NCBI RefSeq assembly: GCF_020171345.1
Contig: NZ_JAIUZM010000005.1
Coordinates: 265,418 to 329,417, forward strand
Reading direction: 5' to 3'
DNA length: 64,000 nt
From: Microbulbifer agarilyticus
GTDB lineage: Bacteria; Pseudomonadota; Gammaproteobacteria; Pseudomonadales; Cellvibrionaceae
Part shown: positions 21,315 through 30,286 of the stretch, one piece after another
Numbering within the stretch: the first letter of the stretch is position 1
Layout: each line of letters begins with the position of its first letter
The notes under the pieces: model-generated
The model's input: only the letters and a program-made list of their open reading frames with translations
Told to the model about the DNA's origin: nothing
Database searches by the model: none
Made by a program: the position numbers and the translations under genes

Positions 21315-21386
21315 TTTGTCGGCCCCTGCAGCGTAAAAATCTGGACAACGGTTTTTCTGCGGGGGCATACCCCATATGAGGAAGAA

Positions 21387-22520
21387 ATGGATTCCATCTC
21401 GCCACGCCGGCAGCTTGCGGCGAGCAAGCGCTGGGTTGTAAAAATTGGCAGCGCCCTGTTAACCGATAATGGTCGCGGGGTTAATCGCGCGGCCATCCAA
21501 AACTGGGCCGGCCAGATCAGCGCTTTGCGCCGGCAGGGGATCGAGGTGTTGCTGGTCTCCTCTGGCGCGGTCGCCGCGGGTATGGACCGCCTTGGCTGGC
21601 GCAAGCGCCCGGACTCCATTCATCAGTTGCAGGCGGCGGCCGCCATTGGCCAGAGCCACCTGGTGCAGGTCTACGAGCACGCGTTTGGGCAGTACGACTG
21701 CCGCACCGCGCAGATCCTGCTCGACCATGACGACTTCTCCAATCGCACCCGCTATCTCAATGCGCGCAGTACCATCAAGACGCTGCTGTCCCTGGGCGCC
21801 GTGCCCATCATCAATGAAAACGATACGGTGGTGACCGACGAGATTCGCTTCGGCGATAACGATACCCTGGGGGCGCTGGTGGCGAACCTGGTGGAGGCGG
21901 ATGCCCTGCTGATTCTCACCGACGCGGACGGCCTGTTTACCGAAGATCCCCGAGATAATCCGGATGCAGAGCTGGTGCGCGAAGCGGCCGCGACCGACCC
22001 GCGGCTCGCAGCCATGGCGGGGGACTCCCGCAGTGGTCTCGGGCGTGGCGGTATGGCGACCAAGGTACGCGCGGCGCAGCTGGCGGCGCGTTCAGGAGCG
22101 CGCACGGTGATTGTTGGTGGCAGTATCGATGGGGTGATCGAGCGAGTCGCTGCAGGCGAAGACGTCGGCACCCTGTTGCTGCCGGAAGCGGACCCATTGA
22201 CCGCGCGCAAGCGCTGGCTGGCAGGGCAGCTGCAGGTTCGAGGCAAGTTGGTGCTGGACGCCGGTGCCGAGCGCGCGCTGTGCAACCAGGGCAAAAGCCT
22301 GTTGCCGGTGGGTGTTGTTGGCGTGGAGGGGCGTTTTCACCGCGGTGAGCTGGTGAGCTGCGTGAGCAGCGCTGGTGTGGAGGTTGCCCGCGGGCTGGTC
22401 AACTATGACAGTGCGGAGGCTGCCAAGGTGTGCGGCCAGTCGTCTGACCGTATTGTTGAGCTGCTTGGTTATCGCGACGATGATGAGTTAATCCATCGCG
22501 ACAACCTTATTTTGCTGTAA
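21387..22520 (+). CDS. proB: Glutamate 5-kinase
   Basis: A 377-residue glutamate 5-kinase catalysing the first step of proline synthesis. The amino-acid-kinase domain (about 1-260) has [26 protein letters not shown] and [25 protein letters not shown], and [15 protein letters not shown] follows. A C-terminal PUA domain (about 280-370; [25 protein letters not shown]) is present, as in the full-length bacterial enzyme. It follows obgE by 72 bases and ends at a bidirectional terminator. Confidence 0.97.
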   Translation: MDSISPRRQLAASKRWVVKIGSALLTDNGRGVNRAAIQNWAGQISALRRQGIEVLLVSSGAVAAGMDRLGWRKRPDSIHQLQAAAAIGQSHLVQVYEHAFGQYDCRTAQILLDHDDFSNRTRYLNARSTIKTLLSLGAVPIINENDTVVTDEIRFGDNDTLGALVANLVEADALLILTDADGLFTEDPRDNPDAELVREAAATDPRLAAMAGDSRSGLGRGGMATKVRAAQLAARSGARTVIVGGSIDGVIERVAAGEDVGTLLLPEADPLTARKRWLAGQLQVRGKLVLDAGAERALCNQGKSLLPVGVVGVEGRFHRGELVSCVSSAGVEVARGLVNYDSAEAAKVCGQSSDRIVELLGYRDDDELIHRDNLILL

Positions 22521-22522
22521 AT

Positions 22523-22550
22523 AAAAAACCCCGCATAAGCGGGGTTTTTT
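22523..22550. terminator. Bidirectional rho-independent terminator
   Basis: AAAAAACCCCGC / GCGGGGTTTTTT with an ATAA loop lies between the convergent proB and rpsT genes. Confidence 0.93.
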
Positions 22551-22569
22551 GTGCTCAGGAAGCGGTGGC

Positions 22570-22836
22570 TTAGGCAGCCAGCTTCTTGATCTGGGCATTC
22601 AGGCGGCTCTTATGGCGAGCAGCCTTATTCTTGTGAATGATGCCCTTGTCGGCCATGCGGTCGATAACCGGCACAGCTTCCGCGTAAGCGGTCTTGGCTT
22701 TTTCTGCGTCACCTGCATCAATGGCCGCAACTACCTTTTTGATGTAGGTGCGCACCATGGAGCGCAGGCTGGCGTTGTGATTGCGGCGCTTTTCGTTTTG
22801 GCGCGCGCGTTTCTTCGCTTGGGGTGAGTTGGCCAC
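22570..22836 (-). CDS. rpsT: 30S ribosomal protein S20
   Basis: An 88-residue bS20 ([32 protein letters not shown]...). The start is a GTG at 22836 with AGGAG six bases upstream, and the length matches the family. An ATG further upstream (22905) would add 23 unrelated residues and overlaps the promoter. S20 starting with a non-ATG codon is also known in E. coli (UUG), where poor initiation allows autoregulation; the same may apply here. Confidence 0.96.
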   Translation of the reverse strand: MANSPQAKKRARQNEKRRNHNASLRSMVRTYIKKVVAAIDAGDAEKAKTAYAEAVPVIDRMADKGIIHKNKAARHKSRLNAQIKKLAA

Positions 22837-22903
22837 CGGTTGCTCCTGTCTGGAATCTATAAAATCTCGAACAATCGGGCCGGGGGCCCGTTTGGGACGC
22901 GAC

Positions 22904-22931
22904 ATTATCCCCAGCGTTGGTTGTTTGTCAA
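22904..22931 (-). promoter_or_regulatory. Strong sigma-70 promoter of rpsT
   Basis: On the minus strand a consensus TTGACA (22931-22926) is 16 bases from GATAAT (22909-22904). It lies about 70 bases before the rpsT GTG, separating rpsT from the upstream kinase gene. Confidence 0.8.
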
Positions 22932-22996
22932 CCGCCTTGGCGGCTTGTTTGTGACCACTGGGGATAGCTTCGCCAAGGTGGCGTGCGCGGCGCCGT

Positions 22997-25057
22997 TCAG
23001 CGGGGTAGGGTCAGGGTGAAAACCACTCCGCTGTTATCGTCGCGATTGGCCGCCTGCAGCTCCCCGTGATGGAAGTCGGCAATCAATCGTGCGATATGCA
23101 GCCCCAGCCCCAGATGGCCGGCTTTGCCGCCGTCATCCCTCACCGATACCAGCGAGTCAAATAGCTTCTGTTCAAAGCCTTCCGGCAAGAGTGACCCCGT
23201 ATTGCCGACGCTCACTCGGTAGGCTTCATCATCGGCCTCCAGTTTAAGCTGAATTGTGGTGCCCTCCGGGGCAAAGCTGGCGGCGTTATCCACAAGCTTG
23301 TCCAGTAGCTGGGCGAGTAACTCCGGCGCTCCGTAGTAATCCAGAGGCCCATCGGGGCTGGCCAAAGCAAGCTGGTGCTTGGGGTGGGCGTCGGCATAGC
23401 TTTGGGTGAGTAGCTGCAGCAGGTCGCACAGGTCGAATTCCTCGCGCTCCGCCTGACTGATACTGGCTTCCAGTTGGTTGGCGGCGGAAAGCGCGTTGAG
23501 AATGGACGACAGGCGCGCACCACCCTCGGCGGCGCGCTCAGCATAGCGTCGACTGTCCGTATCCAGCTCCCCCGCCGCCAGGTTGTCCAGCGATGAGCGA
23601 ACCACAGCAAGGGGGGTACGCAGCTCGTGGGACAGTTTACTGGCGAGGCTGCGCAAATATTGGTGGTAGTGGTCCAGTTCCGCGAGCAGGCTGGCAAAGG
23701 CGCGGTTTAGTGCCCCCAGCTCATCGTTCAGATAAGCCTTGGGGAATTCGCCGCGCAGGCGGCCGCTGCTATCCACCGCGGTTTGCGCGGCCCGATGCAG
23801 CTTGCGAATGCGCCAGGACAGCCAGCTGGCGTAACCCAGCAGCAGTAGCAGCACCAGTCCCGCCGCGGCGGCGGAGGTCAGCCAGAGTCGTCGCGCGGCA
23901 GACTCGGTAAGCGACTGCAGCGCGTTAGAGGACTGGGTGGTAATGACCCGGCCGAGTAGCGGTCGCTCGACGATATTGTCGGCACGGGTTACCACTGGCA
24001 CGCTCACCGCTGCGATCCGCTCTTCGGAAGCGCCGTTTGCGCGCGCCGCCGGTAAATTGAACCACTGGCTGGCGGTTTCACGGTTTAGTGTGAGGGTTTC
24101 AGGCAGTGCATCTTCCGGCAGTGGTGGTAGCTTGTCGGTGGCGAGAACCTGGCGGTTGATCCAGTCCTGTAGCCAGTTGTGTCTGGTAGCGTTGGTGTAT
24201 TGCTTGCTTTCCTGATGCCAGTCGCGTCCGGTACGGGCCAGGACAAAGCCTTCCTGATCGACAACCGTGAGCTGCAGCTCTGGGCGGGCAAAGTGCTCCA
24301 GCTCTCTTTGCAGCGCGGGCAGCGGTTCTACCAGTATGCCGGGCCGGCCATCGGCGGGCAGGGTGCTGGCCTGGCGCGCGGGTGTGCCGCCGTCGCTGCG
24401 CTGGCGGTCGAGCACGCGCAGTGCAAGCTCGCCGCCGGTGAGCGCAAACGGCAGCGCCAGTTCAAGTTGGTAGCCTTGCGGAGAGGAGGTCCAGCGTCCG
24501 CGGATGCGTAGCTCACGCTCGTATTCGCCCCGCCGTGGGTTGTACCACATGGCTTGCACTGGCCCCTGGCTCGCCACGGGCAAGGTGTAGAGCTTGCGGG
24601 CGGTGTGAATTTCCACGGTGTCGCCGTTGGATATACCGGGAACGCGCGGATCCTTGTAGCTGGGGCTGGTGTCCCGGGCGGTCAGCATCAGGTAAACCTG
24701 ACTGCCGCGTTTACCCAGTATGACTTGGGCGACGGGGTCGCCCTGGGAGTCGGTCAGTACTCTCGGTTGCAGGTCGCGCCCACGCCATTCCGCTCCGTAG
24801 CCATCCAGTTGTGGCGTCGTCTCCAGAGGGTGCAGGTATAGCTGGGCTCCCGGTGGGCGGCCGCTGCGTCTGGGATCTGGTGCCACCAGTTCCGGTGCGC
24901 TGGCAAGGCGCGCGGCGATGGCGTTACCTGTCGCCTCCAGCGTTTGCATTTGCCCCTGGCTCAGCGCCTGGTCGACCTGGCGTAAATACTGGCAGCCCGC
25001 CCAGGGAAGGGTGAGTGTGCAAAGGCTTAGCAGGACCAGTTGGCGGCGTAAATTCAT
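22997..25057 (-). CDS. pdsS: Sensor histidine kinase of the proteobacterial dedicated sortase (Pds) type
   Basis: A 686-residue membrane histidine kinase. An N-terminal hydrophobic segment (about 5-22) is followed by a large extracytoplasmic sensor (about 50-390) that includes a CBM9-like stretch ([10 protein letters not shown] ... NGDTVEIHT). A second membrane segment (about 392-415) leads to a HAMP-like linker, the H-box [12 protein letters not shown], the N-box [10 protein letters not shown] and the G-box [11 protein letters not shown]. Length, sensor type and the adjacent PdsR-like regulator and PdsO-like OmpA protein match the dedicated sortase system kinase family as I recall it. It is 27 bases downstream of the regulator gene, in one operon. 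The expected sortase and target genes are missing from the locus. Confidence 0.85.
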   Translation of the reverse strand: MNLRRQLVLLSLCTLTLPWAGCQYLRQVDQALSQGQMQTLEATGNAIAARLASAPELVAPDPRRSGRPPGAQLYLHPLETTPQLDGYGAEWRGRDLQPRVLTDSQGDPVAQVILGKRGSQVYLMLTARDTSPSYKDPRVPGISNGDTVEIHTARKLYTLPVASQGPVQAMWYNPRRGEYERELRIRGRWTSSPQGYQLELALPFALTGGELALRVLDRQRSDGGTPARQASTLPADGRPGILVEPLPALQRELEHFARPELQLTVVDQEGFVLARTGRDWHQESKQYTNATRHNWLQDWINRQVLATDKLPPLPEDALPETLTLNRETASQWFNLPAARANGASEERIAAVSVPVVTRADNIVERPLLGRVITTQSSNALQSLTESAARRLWLTSAAAAGLVLLLLLGYASWLSWRIRKLHRAAQTAVDSSGRLRGEFPKAYLNDELGALNRAFASLLAELDHYHQYLRSLASKLSHELRTPLAVVRSSLDNLAAGELDTDSRRYAERAAEGGARLSSILNALSAANQLEASISQAEREEFDLCDLLQLLTQSYADAHPKHQLALASPDGPLDYYGAPELLAQLLDKLVDNAASFAPEGTTIQLKLEADDEAYRVSVGNTGSLLPEGFEQKLFDSLVSVRDDGGKAGHLGLGLHIARLIADFHHGELQAANRDDNSGVVFTLTLPR

Positions 25058-25084
25058 TAAGGTGCTTTATCAGAAGTGTTTTTT

Positions 25085-25777
25085 TTAGATCTGCCAGCGA
25101 TAGCCCATGCCGTAGGCGGTGCCTATGGCGTCGAACTGGGCGTCAATCGCCTGGAATTTACGCCGGATGCGCTTTACGTGGGAGGTGATGGTGTTGTCGT
25201 CGAGCACCACGCGCGCGGCCTCCATTAACTGGCTGCGGGATTTGACGTGGCCCGGGCGCTTGGCCAGCGCGTGCACAATCCAGAACTCGGTCACTGTAAG
25301 ATCCACCGGTTCGCCTTGCCAGTGGCAGTGCAGGCGGGATACGTCCAGCTTCAGGTCGCCCTGGGTGATGGTATCGTCATCGCCGGCGTTCGATTGCATG
25401 ACGCTGACCCGCCGCAGCAGGGCGCTGATCCGGGCCTGCATGTGAGGCAGTGAGATATCTTTGGTCAGGTAGTCGTCCGCGCCCAGCCGCAGGCCCGAGA
25501 TGATATCCAGCTCGGAATCCCGCGCGGTGAGGAACAGGATGGGCAGTGTTGGCGCCATGGCGCGCAGCTCGCGACACAGTTCGAAGCCCCCCTCGATTTC
25601 AGCTCCCAGCCCCACATCGATCACCGCCAAATCAGGCAGTCTCTGCTGAAAAGCCGCCAGTGCGTCCGGTCGGGTGTGATAGAGGTTCACCTGGTAGCCG
25701 CTGCGGCGCAGGGCGTCGCGGTAGTTTTCGGCGATGGCGATTTCATCTTCGACGATGGCGATGGTGGGACTGGTCAT
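25085..25777 (-). CDS. pdsR: OmpR-family response regulator of the Pds sortase type
   Basis: A 230-residue regulator with an N-terminal receiver domain (acidic pair in IVEDEIAIAENY, phospho-acceptor Asp in LAVIDVGLG, Thr in LTARD, Lys in LTKD) and a C-terminal winged helix (LDVSRLHCHWQGEPVDLTVTEFWIVHALAKRPGHVKSRSQLM...TSHVKRIRRKF). The insertion GAEIEGGFELCRELR after the phospho-Asp is unusual for OmpR proteins and fits the Pds regulator family. It is the cognate partner of the kinase encoded downstream. Targets are unknown; pdsO and the small membrane protein upstream are candidates. Confidence 0.85.
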   Translation of the reverse strand: MTSPTIAIVEDEIAIAENYRDALRRSGYQVNLYHTRPDALAAFQQRLPDLAVIDVGLGAEIEGGFELCRELRAMAPTLPILFLTARDSELDIISGLRLGADDYLTKDISLPHMQARISALLRRVSVMQSNAGDDDTITQGDLKLDVSRLHCHWQGEPVDLTVTEFWIVHALAKRPGHVKSRSQLMEAARVVLDDNTITSHVKRIRRKFQAIDAQFDAIGTAYGMGYRWQI

Positions 25778-25879
25778 AGGTTTCCGACGCTGTGACGAAT
25801 TATTAGATTTGGTTCAGCGGAAAATCATGCCCGATTAGCGGTGCTCGAGGCAAAGGTATCTGGAGGATGAACCTGCTTG

Positions 25880-25939
25880 GGCGGCAATTTAGGCGGCAAC
25901 TCAGGCGGCAACTCAGGCGGCAACTCAGGCGGCAAAAAG
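25880..25939. repeat. Five 12-bp tandem repeats (GGCGGCAACTCA)
   Basis: Units start at 25880, 25892, 25904, 25916 and 25928. The middle three are identical and the outer two are diverged. Read on the minus strand the phase is a multiple of three and spells LPPE repeats, but a TAG lies just upstream and no SD-start pair exists. Confidence 0.85.
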
Positions 25940-25966
25940 GCGCGCGGCTACAGGCGCGCCGCGCGC
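25936..25966 (-). terminator. Terminator after pdsO
   Basis: On the minus strand a 9-bp GC-rich stem (GCGCGCGGC / GCCGCGCGC, positions 25966-25940) is followed by T5, so pdsO transcription probably ends before pdsR. Confidence 0.65.
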
Positions 25967-26094
25967 AAAATACCACTTACAGGGTTGAGCTTTGAGAGGC
26001 GTTGAGCGGCGGCCGTGGAGCAGGGCTCGAGGAGCCCGACCGCCGCTTTTGTGGGGCGGAGGCCGGTCTAGTTACAGTGTTGTGGCGTGCTGGC

Positions 26095-26805
26095 TCAGAA
26101 GGAGCCTGCGACCGCTTCCGGCATGCCGAAGTGAATATCGACGCGGCGCTCGAGTGCGTAGGCGTCGTGGTCGCCTTTACTGGCTTTGGATTGGCTGGCG
26201 CCGAGGGCGCGACGTTCAATGCGCTCCGGGGCAACGCCATAGGCTTCCAGGGCGCGCTGTACGCTCAGGGCGCGTTGGTCGGACAGCACGTTGTTGTAAC
26301 CGTCGCTGCCGCGTGGGTCAGAGTGTCCTTCGAGGTATACCTGCAGTTGCGGGTGGCGGTTGAGGAAGTCGGCCATGGCGGCCGCCTGGCGCTCCTGGGC
26401 TTCCTGCAGTTCATCGTCACCGGTGGTGAACAGCATCTGGAATTCGAGGCTGTCCAGTGCCAGCTCGCGGGCGTCGTTGGCGGACAGTCGCGCCGCATCC
26501 AGTTGTTGTGCGAGGTTGCCCAGTTCGGTGCGGCTTTCGGTGAGTTGCGTTGCGAGCATGTCTGCCTCTTCTGCTTGCTTGATCTGTTCGCCCAGCCAGG
26601 CTCCGCCCAGTGCCCCAGCGATAAAGCCGATGGGGCCTCCTACGGCGGCTCCCGCAACTGCGGCGCCGGTGAATACGCTGGCCTGTGCGGCCGGGGTCAG
26701 GACAGAGCCCTGTGAATCAATTTCGGTGTCAGTAGCGGCCTCAGCGGAAGCAATGGTGTTCAGAGTCAGGGTGCTCAGGGTTACTGCCATCAACAACTTT
26801 TTCAT
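26095..26805 (-). CDS. pdsO: OmpA-family protein of the Pds sortase system (PdsO-like)
   Basis: A 236-residue secreted/outer-membrane-associated protein. There is a signal peptide (1-23, MKKLLMAVTLSTLTLNTIASAEA), then a glycine-zipper segment (about 45-75, GAAVAGAAVGGPIGFIAGALGGAWLG), a heptad-like helical stretch (about 76-125) and a C-terminal OmpA peptidoglycan-binding domain (VYLEGHSDPRGSDGYNNVLSDQRALSVQRALEAYGV). The glycine zipper plus OmpA plan, and the place next to PdsR/PdsS-like genes, match the sortase-associated OmpA protein PdsO. AAGGAA precedes the ATG. It may anchor something to the wall, but the sortase partner is absent here. Confidence 0.82.
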   Translation of the reverse strand: MKKLLMAVTLSTLTLNTIASAEAATDTEIDSQGSVLTPAAQASVFTGAAVAGAAVGGPIGFIAGALGGAWLGEQIKQAEEADMLATQLTESRTELGNLAQQLDAARLSANDARELALDSLEFQMLFTTGDDELQEAQERQAAAMADFLNRHPQLQVYLEGHSDPRGSDGYNNVLSDQRALSVQRALEAYGVAPERIERRALGASQSKASKGDHDAYALERRVDIHFGMPEAVAGSF

Positions 26806-27000
26806 GATCGTGTTCCTTGCGATTGGATTGAAATAACTGCTCTTGGTTCCGATCGGGTGTTTCCCGCTTCGGTTGAGAGTTATTTAAATCCCGCAAGGAG
26901 GCACTGGCGTGGCGCCCATCGGGCGAATTCCGCAACAATTATGGCGAAATATGGCGGCGGCCCTTGTGACTGAGTTCAGCCTCTTGGTATGAGGGGGGTC
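26806..27000. other. Upstream region of pdsO
   Basis: About 195 bases with no gene; it lies between the small membrane protein gene and pdsO and may hold the pdsO promoter. A minus-strand open frame at 26741-26938 is rejected (see rejected items). Confidence 0.4.
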
Positions 27001-27141
27001 TCAGTCTTGAGGTCGCCTGTAACGCCGGTCTCTCGGTTGCTCGATGCGCACACGCACGCGCCGAGGGCGCGGGCCCATGGCGACGGCGATATACAGCAGA
27101 ACCGCCAGTATCAGTGCAATAATCAATGCGTTGATGGTCAT
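27001..27141 (-). CDS. Small single-pass membrane protein, 46 residues
   Basis: The gene encodes 46 residues. The first 22 (MTINALIIALILAVLLYIAVAM) form one hydrophobic helix. The rest is strikingly basic (GPRPRRVRVRIEQPRDRRYRRPQD, with 11 Arg). GAGGAG sits seven bases before the ATG, an almost ideal ribosome-binding site, which is the main reason to accept so short a gene. The positive-inside rule puts the Arg-rich tail in the cytoplasm. It lies in the same direction as pdsO, 195 bases upstream, and is divergent from murJ. I do not recognise a family; a role in the Pds locus or as an envelope stress microprotein is only a guess. Confidence 0.65.
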   Translation of the reverse strand: MTINALIIALILAVLLYIAVAMGPRPRRVRVRIEQPRDRRYRRPQD

Positions 27142-27336
27142 TCCGTTACTCCTCTGTTGCCACTACTCCCTGTAGCGCGCCAACTGCATAACCTGAGTAT
27201 AGTTCCCTCTTGCGCCAAGCGTAGGGCGTGCGCGGATGAAATACGGGATAAGTTCCCAAGACCAGATGGCCGAGTAGGTAGATTGCGGTAGACTTGCCGG
27301 CCATTATGTTGTGATCGTGAATCAGGAATCAGGGAA

Positions 27337-28983
27337 GTGGCAGGATCTTCGCCAAAACAGACCTCCAATCCGAATCCAGACTCTCCCGAGCAGGCCCCGC
27401 AGGCTTCAAAAGATAGTCCGCAACGGGGGCTGTTGCGCGGAAGTTCGGTGGTGGGGAGCGCCACTTTATTGTCGCGGGTGCTGGGCCTGGCCCGGGATAT
27501 CGTCTTTGCACGCTTGACTGGTGCGAGCGATGCCGCCGATGCTTTCTTTGTGGCGTTCAAAATTCCCAACTTCTTCCGCCGGCTGTTTTCCGAGGGGGCT
27601 TTCTCCCAGGCCTTTGTGCCGGTTTTGGCAGAGTACCGCCAGAACGGCGGTATCGCTGCGGTCAGGGAGCTGAACGATCGCGTTGCAGGCGCGCTGGGCG
27701 GCACCTTGTTGCTGGTGACCTTGTTCGGGGTTCTGTGTGCGCCGCTGGTAGCGGGTATCTTCGCGTTTGGCTGGTGGTGGGGCGGCAACGAGCCCGAGAA
27801 ATTCGCCATGACCACGGAAATGCTGCGCATTACCTTTCCGTATCTGATGCTGATCTCGCTGACCGGTTTTGCCGGCGCCATGTTGAACAGCTTCGACCGC
27901 TTTGCCATCCCTGCGCTCACCCCCGTATTGCTGAACCTGGTGCTGATCGGCGCGGCCACGATTGCCGCCGGCTGGTTTGAACCGCCGGTAATGGCCCTAG
28001 CCTGGGGGGTGCTGGCGGCGGGTGTGGTGCAGTTGCTGTTCCAGATCCCTTTTCTGATGCAGCAGGGGCTGATGCCGCGACCAAAATGGGATTGGAAGTA
28101 CCCCGGGGTGCGCAAGATTCTGCGTTTGATGGCGCCGGCGATCTTTGGTGTGTCGGTCACCCAGATCAGCCTAGTGCTGGACACGGTGCTGGCCTCTTTC
28201 CTGCCAACCGGCTCGGTGACCTGGCTGTACTTTTCCGATCGCCTGACGGAGCTGCCACTGGGCGTATTTGGTGTGGCTGTGGCGACGGTCATTTTGCCGA
28301 ACCTTTCCCGCCAGCACGCCGGCGGCGACCCACGCAAGTTCCGCCACACCATCGACTGGGCGCTGCGCAGCGTCACCCTGATTGCGCTGCCGGCAGCGGT
28401 CGCCCTGTTTGTATTGGCCGAGCCCTTGCTCACCGTTTTGTTCCAGTACGGCAACATGACCGCGCGGGACATGGAGATGGCTGCGTGGTCACTGCGCGCC
28501 TATACCTTTGGTCTGCTGTCGTTCATGCTGATCAAGGTGCTGGCTCCGGGGTATTTTGCACGCCAGGACACGGCCACACCGGTGAAGTTTGGCCTGATTG
28601 CCATCGCCTCAAAGATGCTACTGAGCCTGTTGTTCGTCATCCCACTGCATATCTACTTTAAGCTTGGTCATATGGGGCTGGCGATGGCCACCGCCGGGCA
28701 GGCGGCGATCAACGCCTGGCTGCTTTACCGTGGCCTGCGTCAGGGCGGCGTCTATGCGCCGGAGGCCGGCTGGCGCAGCTATCTTGTGCGCCTGCTATTG
28801 GCCAACCTGGCCATGGCCGCAATACTGCTGACAATCCTGCATTTCTGGGGCGAGTGGAGCCAGTGGCTGTGGTGGGAACGGGCCTGGCGTATGGGGGTAC
28901 TTGTTGCCGCCGGTGGCGCTACCTATGGCTTGGTCCTGCTGGCCAGTGGTCTGCGGCCGCGTCATTTCCGGGCGACTTCCTGA
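27337..28983 (+). CDS. murJ: Lipid II flippase MurJ
   Basis: A 548-residue polytopic membrane protein of the MATE-like MurJ/MviN family that flips lipid II across the inner membrane for peptidoglycan synthesis. About 14 hydrophobic segments follow a 30-residue polar N-terminal extension. Family motifs include SRVLGLARDIVFARLTGASDAADAFFVAFKIPNFFRRLFSEGAFSQAFVPV. The start is a GTG at 27337 with AGGA about ten bases upstream; a later internal start would remove only the polar extension. It is followed by ribF, ileS and lspA, the usual gammaproteobacterial order. Confidence 0.95.
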   Translation: MAGSSPKQTSNPNPDSPEQAPQASKDSPQRGLLRGSSVVGSATLLSRVLGLARDIVFARLTGASDAADAFFVAFKIPNFFRRLFSEGAFSQAFVPVLAEYRQNGGIAAVRELNDRVAGALGGTLLLVTLFGVLCAPLVAGIFAFGWWWGGNEPEKFAMTTEMLRITFPYLMLISLTGFAGAMLNSFDRFAIPALTPVLLNLVLIGAATIAAGWFEPPVMALAWGVLAAGVVQLLFQIPFLMQQGLMPRPKWDWKYPGVRKILRLMAPAIFGVSVTQISLVLDTVLASFLPTGSVTWLYFSDRLTELPLGVFGVAVATVILPNLSRQHAGGDPRKFRHTIDWALRSVTLIALPAAVALFVLAEPLLTVLFQYGNMTARDMEMAAWSLRAYTFGLLSFMLIKVLAPGYFARQDTATPVKFGLIAIASKMLLSLLFVIPLHIYFKLGHMGLAMATAGQAAINAWLLYRGLRQGGVYAPEAGWRSYLVRLLLANLAMAAILLTILHFWGEWSQWLWWERAWRMGVLVAAGGATYGLVLLASGLRPRHFRATS

Positions 28984-29087
28984 ATTTTCGCGGGGTGTAC
29001 CACGGTTGGCGGTGCCCAGAAGCGGGTTAAATCCGGTATACTGCGCCGCTTGATTTTGCCAGGGCGGAAAAGGGTGGTTGGAGCACT

Positions 29088-30065
29088 GTGACCGAGCAAC
29101 GGGAGCTGATACGCGGGCTGCACAATTTGCGCCCGCACCACCGCGGATGCGTGGCCACCATCGGGTCGTTTGACGGCGTGCACTTGGGGCACCAGGCCAT
29201 TATCACGCAGCTACGCGCGCGGGCCGCTGAGCACCAGCTGCCCTCGGTGGCAATTATTTTCGAACCCCAGCCCCACGAGTACTTCTCCGGCGAAAGAGCC
29301 CCGGCGCGCCTGATGCGCTTCAAGGAAAAGGTGCTGGCCCTGTTCGATGCGGGTGTGGACCGGGTGTTGTGCCTGCAGTTCAACGAGCGCCTGCGCAGCT
29401 TGAGCGCCGACGCCTTTATCCAGCAGGTGCTGGTAGATGGCCTGGGGGTGCGCCACCTTGTAGTGGGCGATGACTTCCGTTTTGGCTGCGATCGCAGTGG
29501 TGATTACGCCTTGCTACAGCAGGCTGGCGCCAAATCCGGCTTTAGCGTCGAGGATACGGCCACCTTGCAGATCGGTGGTGAGCGAGTGAGCAGTACGCGC
29601 ATTCGCAAGGCCCTGCAGGATGCGGACTTTGCCCTGGCTGAACAGCTGCTGGGCAAGCCTTACCGGATCACCGGGCTTGTCGCTCGCGGTCGTGCGCTCG
29701 GCCGACAGCTCGGCGCGCCGACTGCCAATGTGCGGTTGCACCGCTACCGCTCGCCCTTAGTGGGCGTATACACGGTGACGGCAAAGCGGACTAGCGGCGC
29801 ACCTATGGGTGGCAGCTGCATGGAAGTGGCTGGCGTTGCCAATGTGGGTTTCCGCCCCACGGTAGAAGGCGAGGGGGCCAAGCCGCTGCTGGAAGTGCAT
29901 CTGTTCGATTTCAACGGCGACCTTTACGGCCGTGAAATCGCGGTGACCTTTTGCCACAAATTGCGCGATGAAGAAAAGTTTGAGTCGCTGGACATTCTCA
30001 AACAGAAAATCGCCAACGACATTGAAAATGCAAAAGCCTGGTTTACTAACCGCAAGCCAGCTTGA
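29088..30065 (+). CDS. ribF: Bifunctional riboflavin kinase / FAD synthetase
   Basis: A 325-residue RibF converting riboflavin to FMN and then FAD. The N-terminal FAD synthetase (nucleotidyltransferase) domain has ATIGSFDGVHLGHQ and the later ERVSSTRIRKAL. The C-terminal riboflavin kinase domain (about 190-315) has GRALGRQLGAPTANV and VANVGFRPT. The GTG start at 29088 has GGAG seven bases upstream. In many relatives ribF nearly touches ileS; here 430 bases of palindromic DNA separate them. Confidence 0.96.
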   Translation: MTEQRELIRGLHNLRPHHRGCVATIGSFDGVHLGHQAIITQLRARAAEHQLPSVAIIFEPQPHEYFSGERAPARLMRFKEKVLALFDAGVDRVLCLQFNERLRSLSADAFIQQVLVDGLGVRHLVVGDDFRFGCDRSGDYALLQQAGAKSGFSVEDTATLQIGGERVSSTRIRKALQDADFALAEQLLGKPYRITGLVARGRALGRQLGAPTANVRLHRYRSPLVGVYTVTAKRTSGAPMGGSCMEVAGVANVGFRPTVEGEGAKPLLEVHLFDFNGDLYGREIAVTFCHKLRDEEKFESLDILKQKIANDIENAKAWFTNRKPA

Positions 30066-30125
30066 GCATCACGAATTACCCCGTCGCATCTAACGAAGTA
30101 TTTTGTGAGATGCGAAGGTAGGGGG

Positions 30126-30218
30126 CTGGGGGCGAGTTTTCAGGAGCGTCGCAAACAGGAAGTTTGCGCCGCAGCGCCCAGGGATGGGTTTACAGCGGTC
30201 CTGAAAACTCGCCCCCAG
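30126..30218 (-). repeat. Palindromic three-way-junction repeat, copy 1
   Basis: Perfect 20-bp inverted arms (30126-30145 and 30199-30218) enclose a 53-base head that folds into two hairpins: CGCAAAC/GTTTGCG (30150-30156 with 30162-30168) and CCCA/TGGG (30077 offset of the head, 30177-30180 with 30185-30188). The head is homologous, in reverse orientation, to that of copy 2. No T-tract follows, so it is not a simple terminator. Confidence 0.85.
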
Positions 30219-30286
30219 TGCCCTGCCGCCACTGAACGAGATTAAAGAACCCCGAAGCTCTTTCTTTTCTCCGGTGGCGCGGAAGC

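Larger units (their letters stand above)
25778..26094. other. pdsO-pdsR gap where a sortase and its substrate would be expected
   Basis: About 317 bases without a recognisable gene. It contains a hairpin terminator for pdsO and five 12-bp tandem repeats. No sortase (TLxTC-type) or VWA-type target remnant is visible in any frame. Confidence 0.6.

Noticed and set aside
25880..25939. CRISPR array
   Set aside because: Repeat units are 12 bp, contiguous and without spacers; no cas gene is near.
26741..26938. 65-codon minus-strand frame overlapping the pdsO start
   Set aside because: Overlaps the pdsO signal-peptide coding region out of frame, has no SD and no hydrophobic or domain pattern.
27138..28472. 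444-codon open frame on the minus strand
   Set aside because: Antisense to murJ; Ser/Thr/Arg-rich translation typical of a shadow frame.
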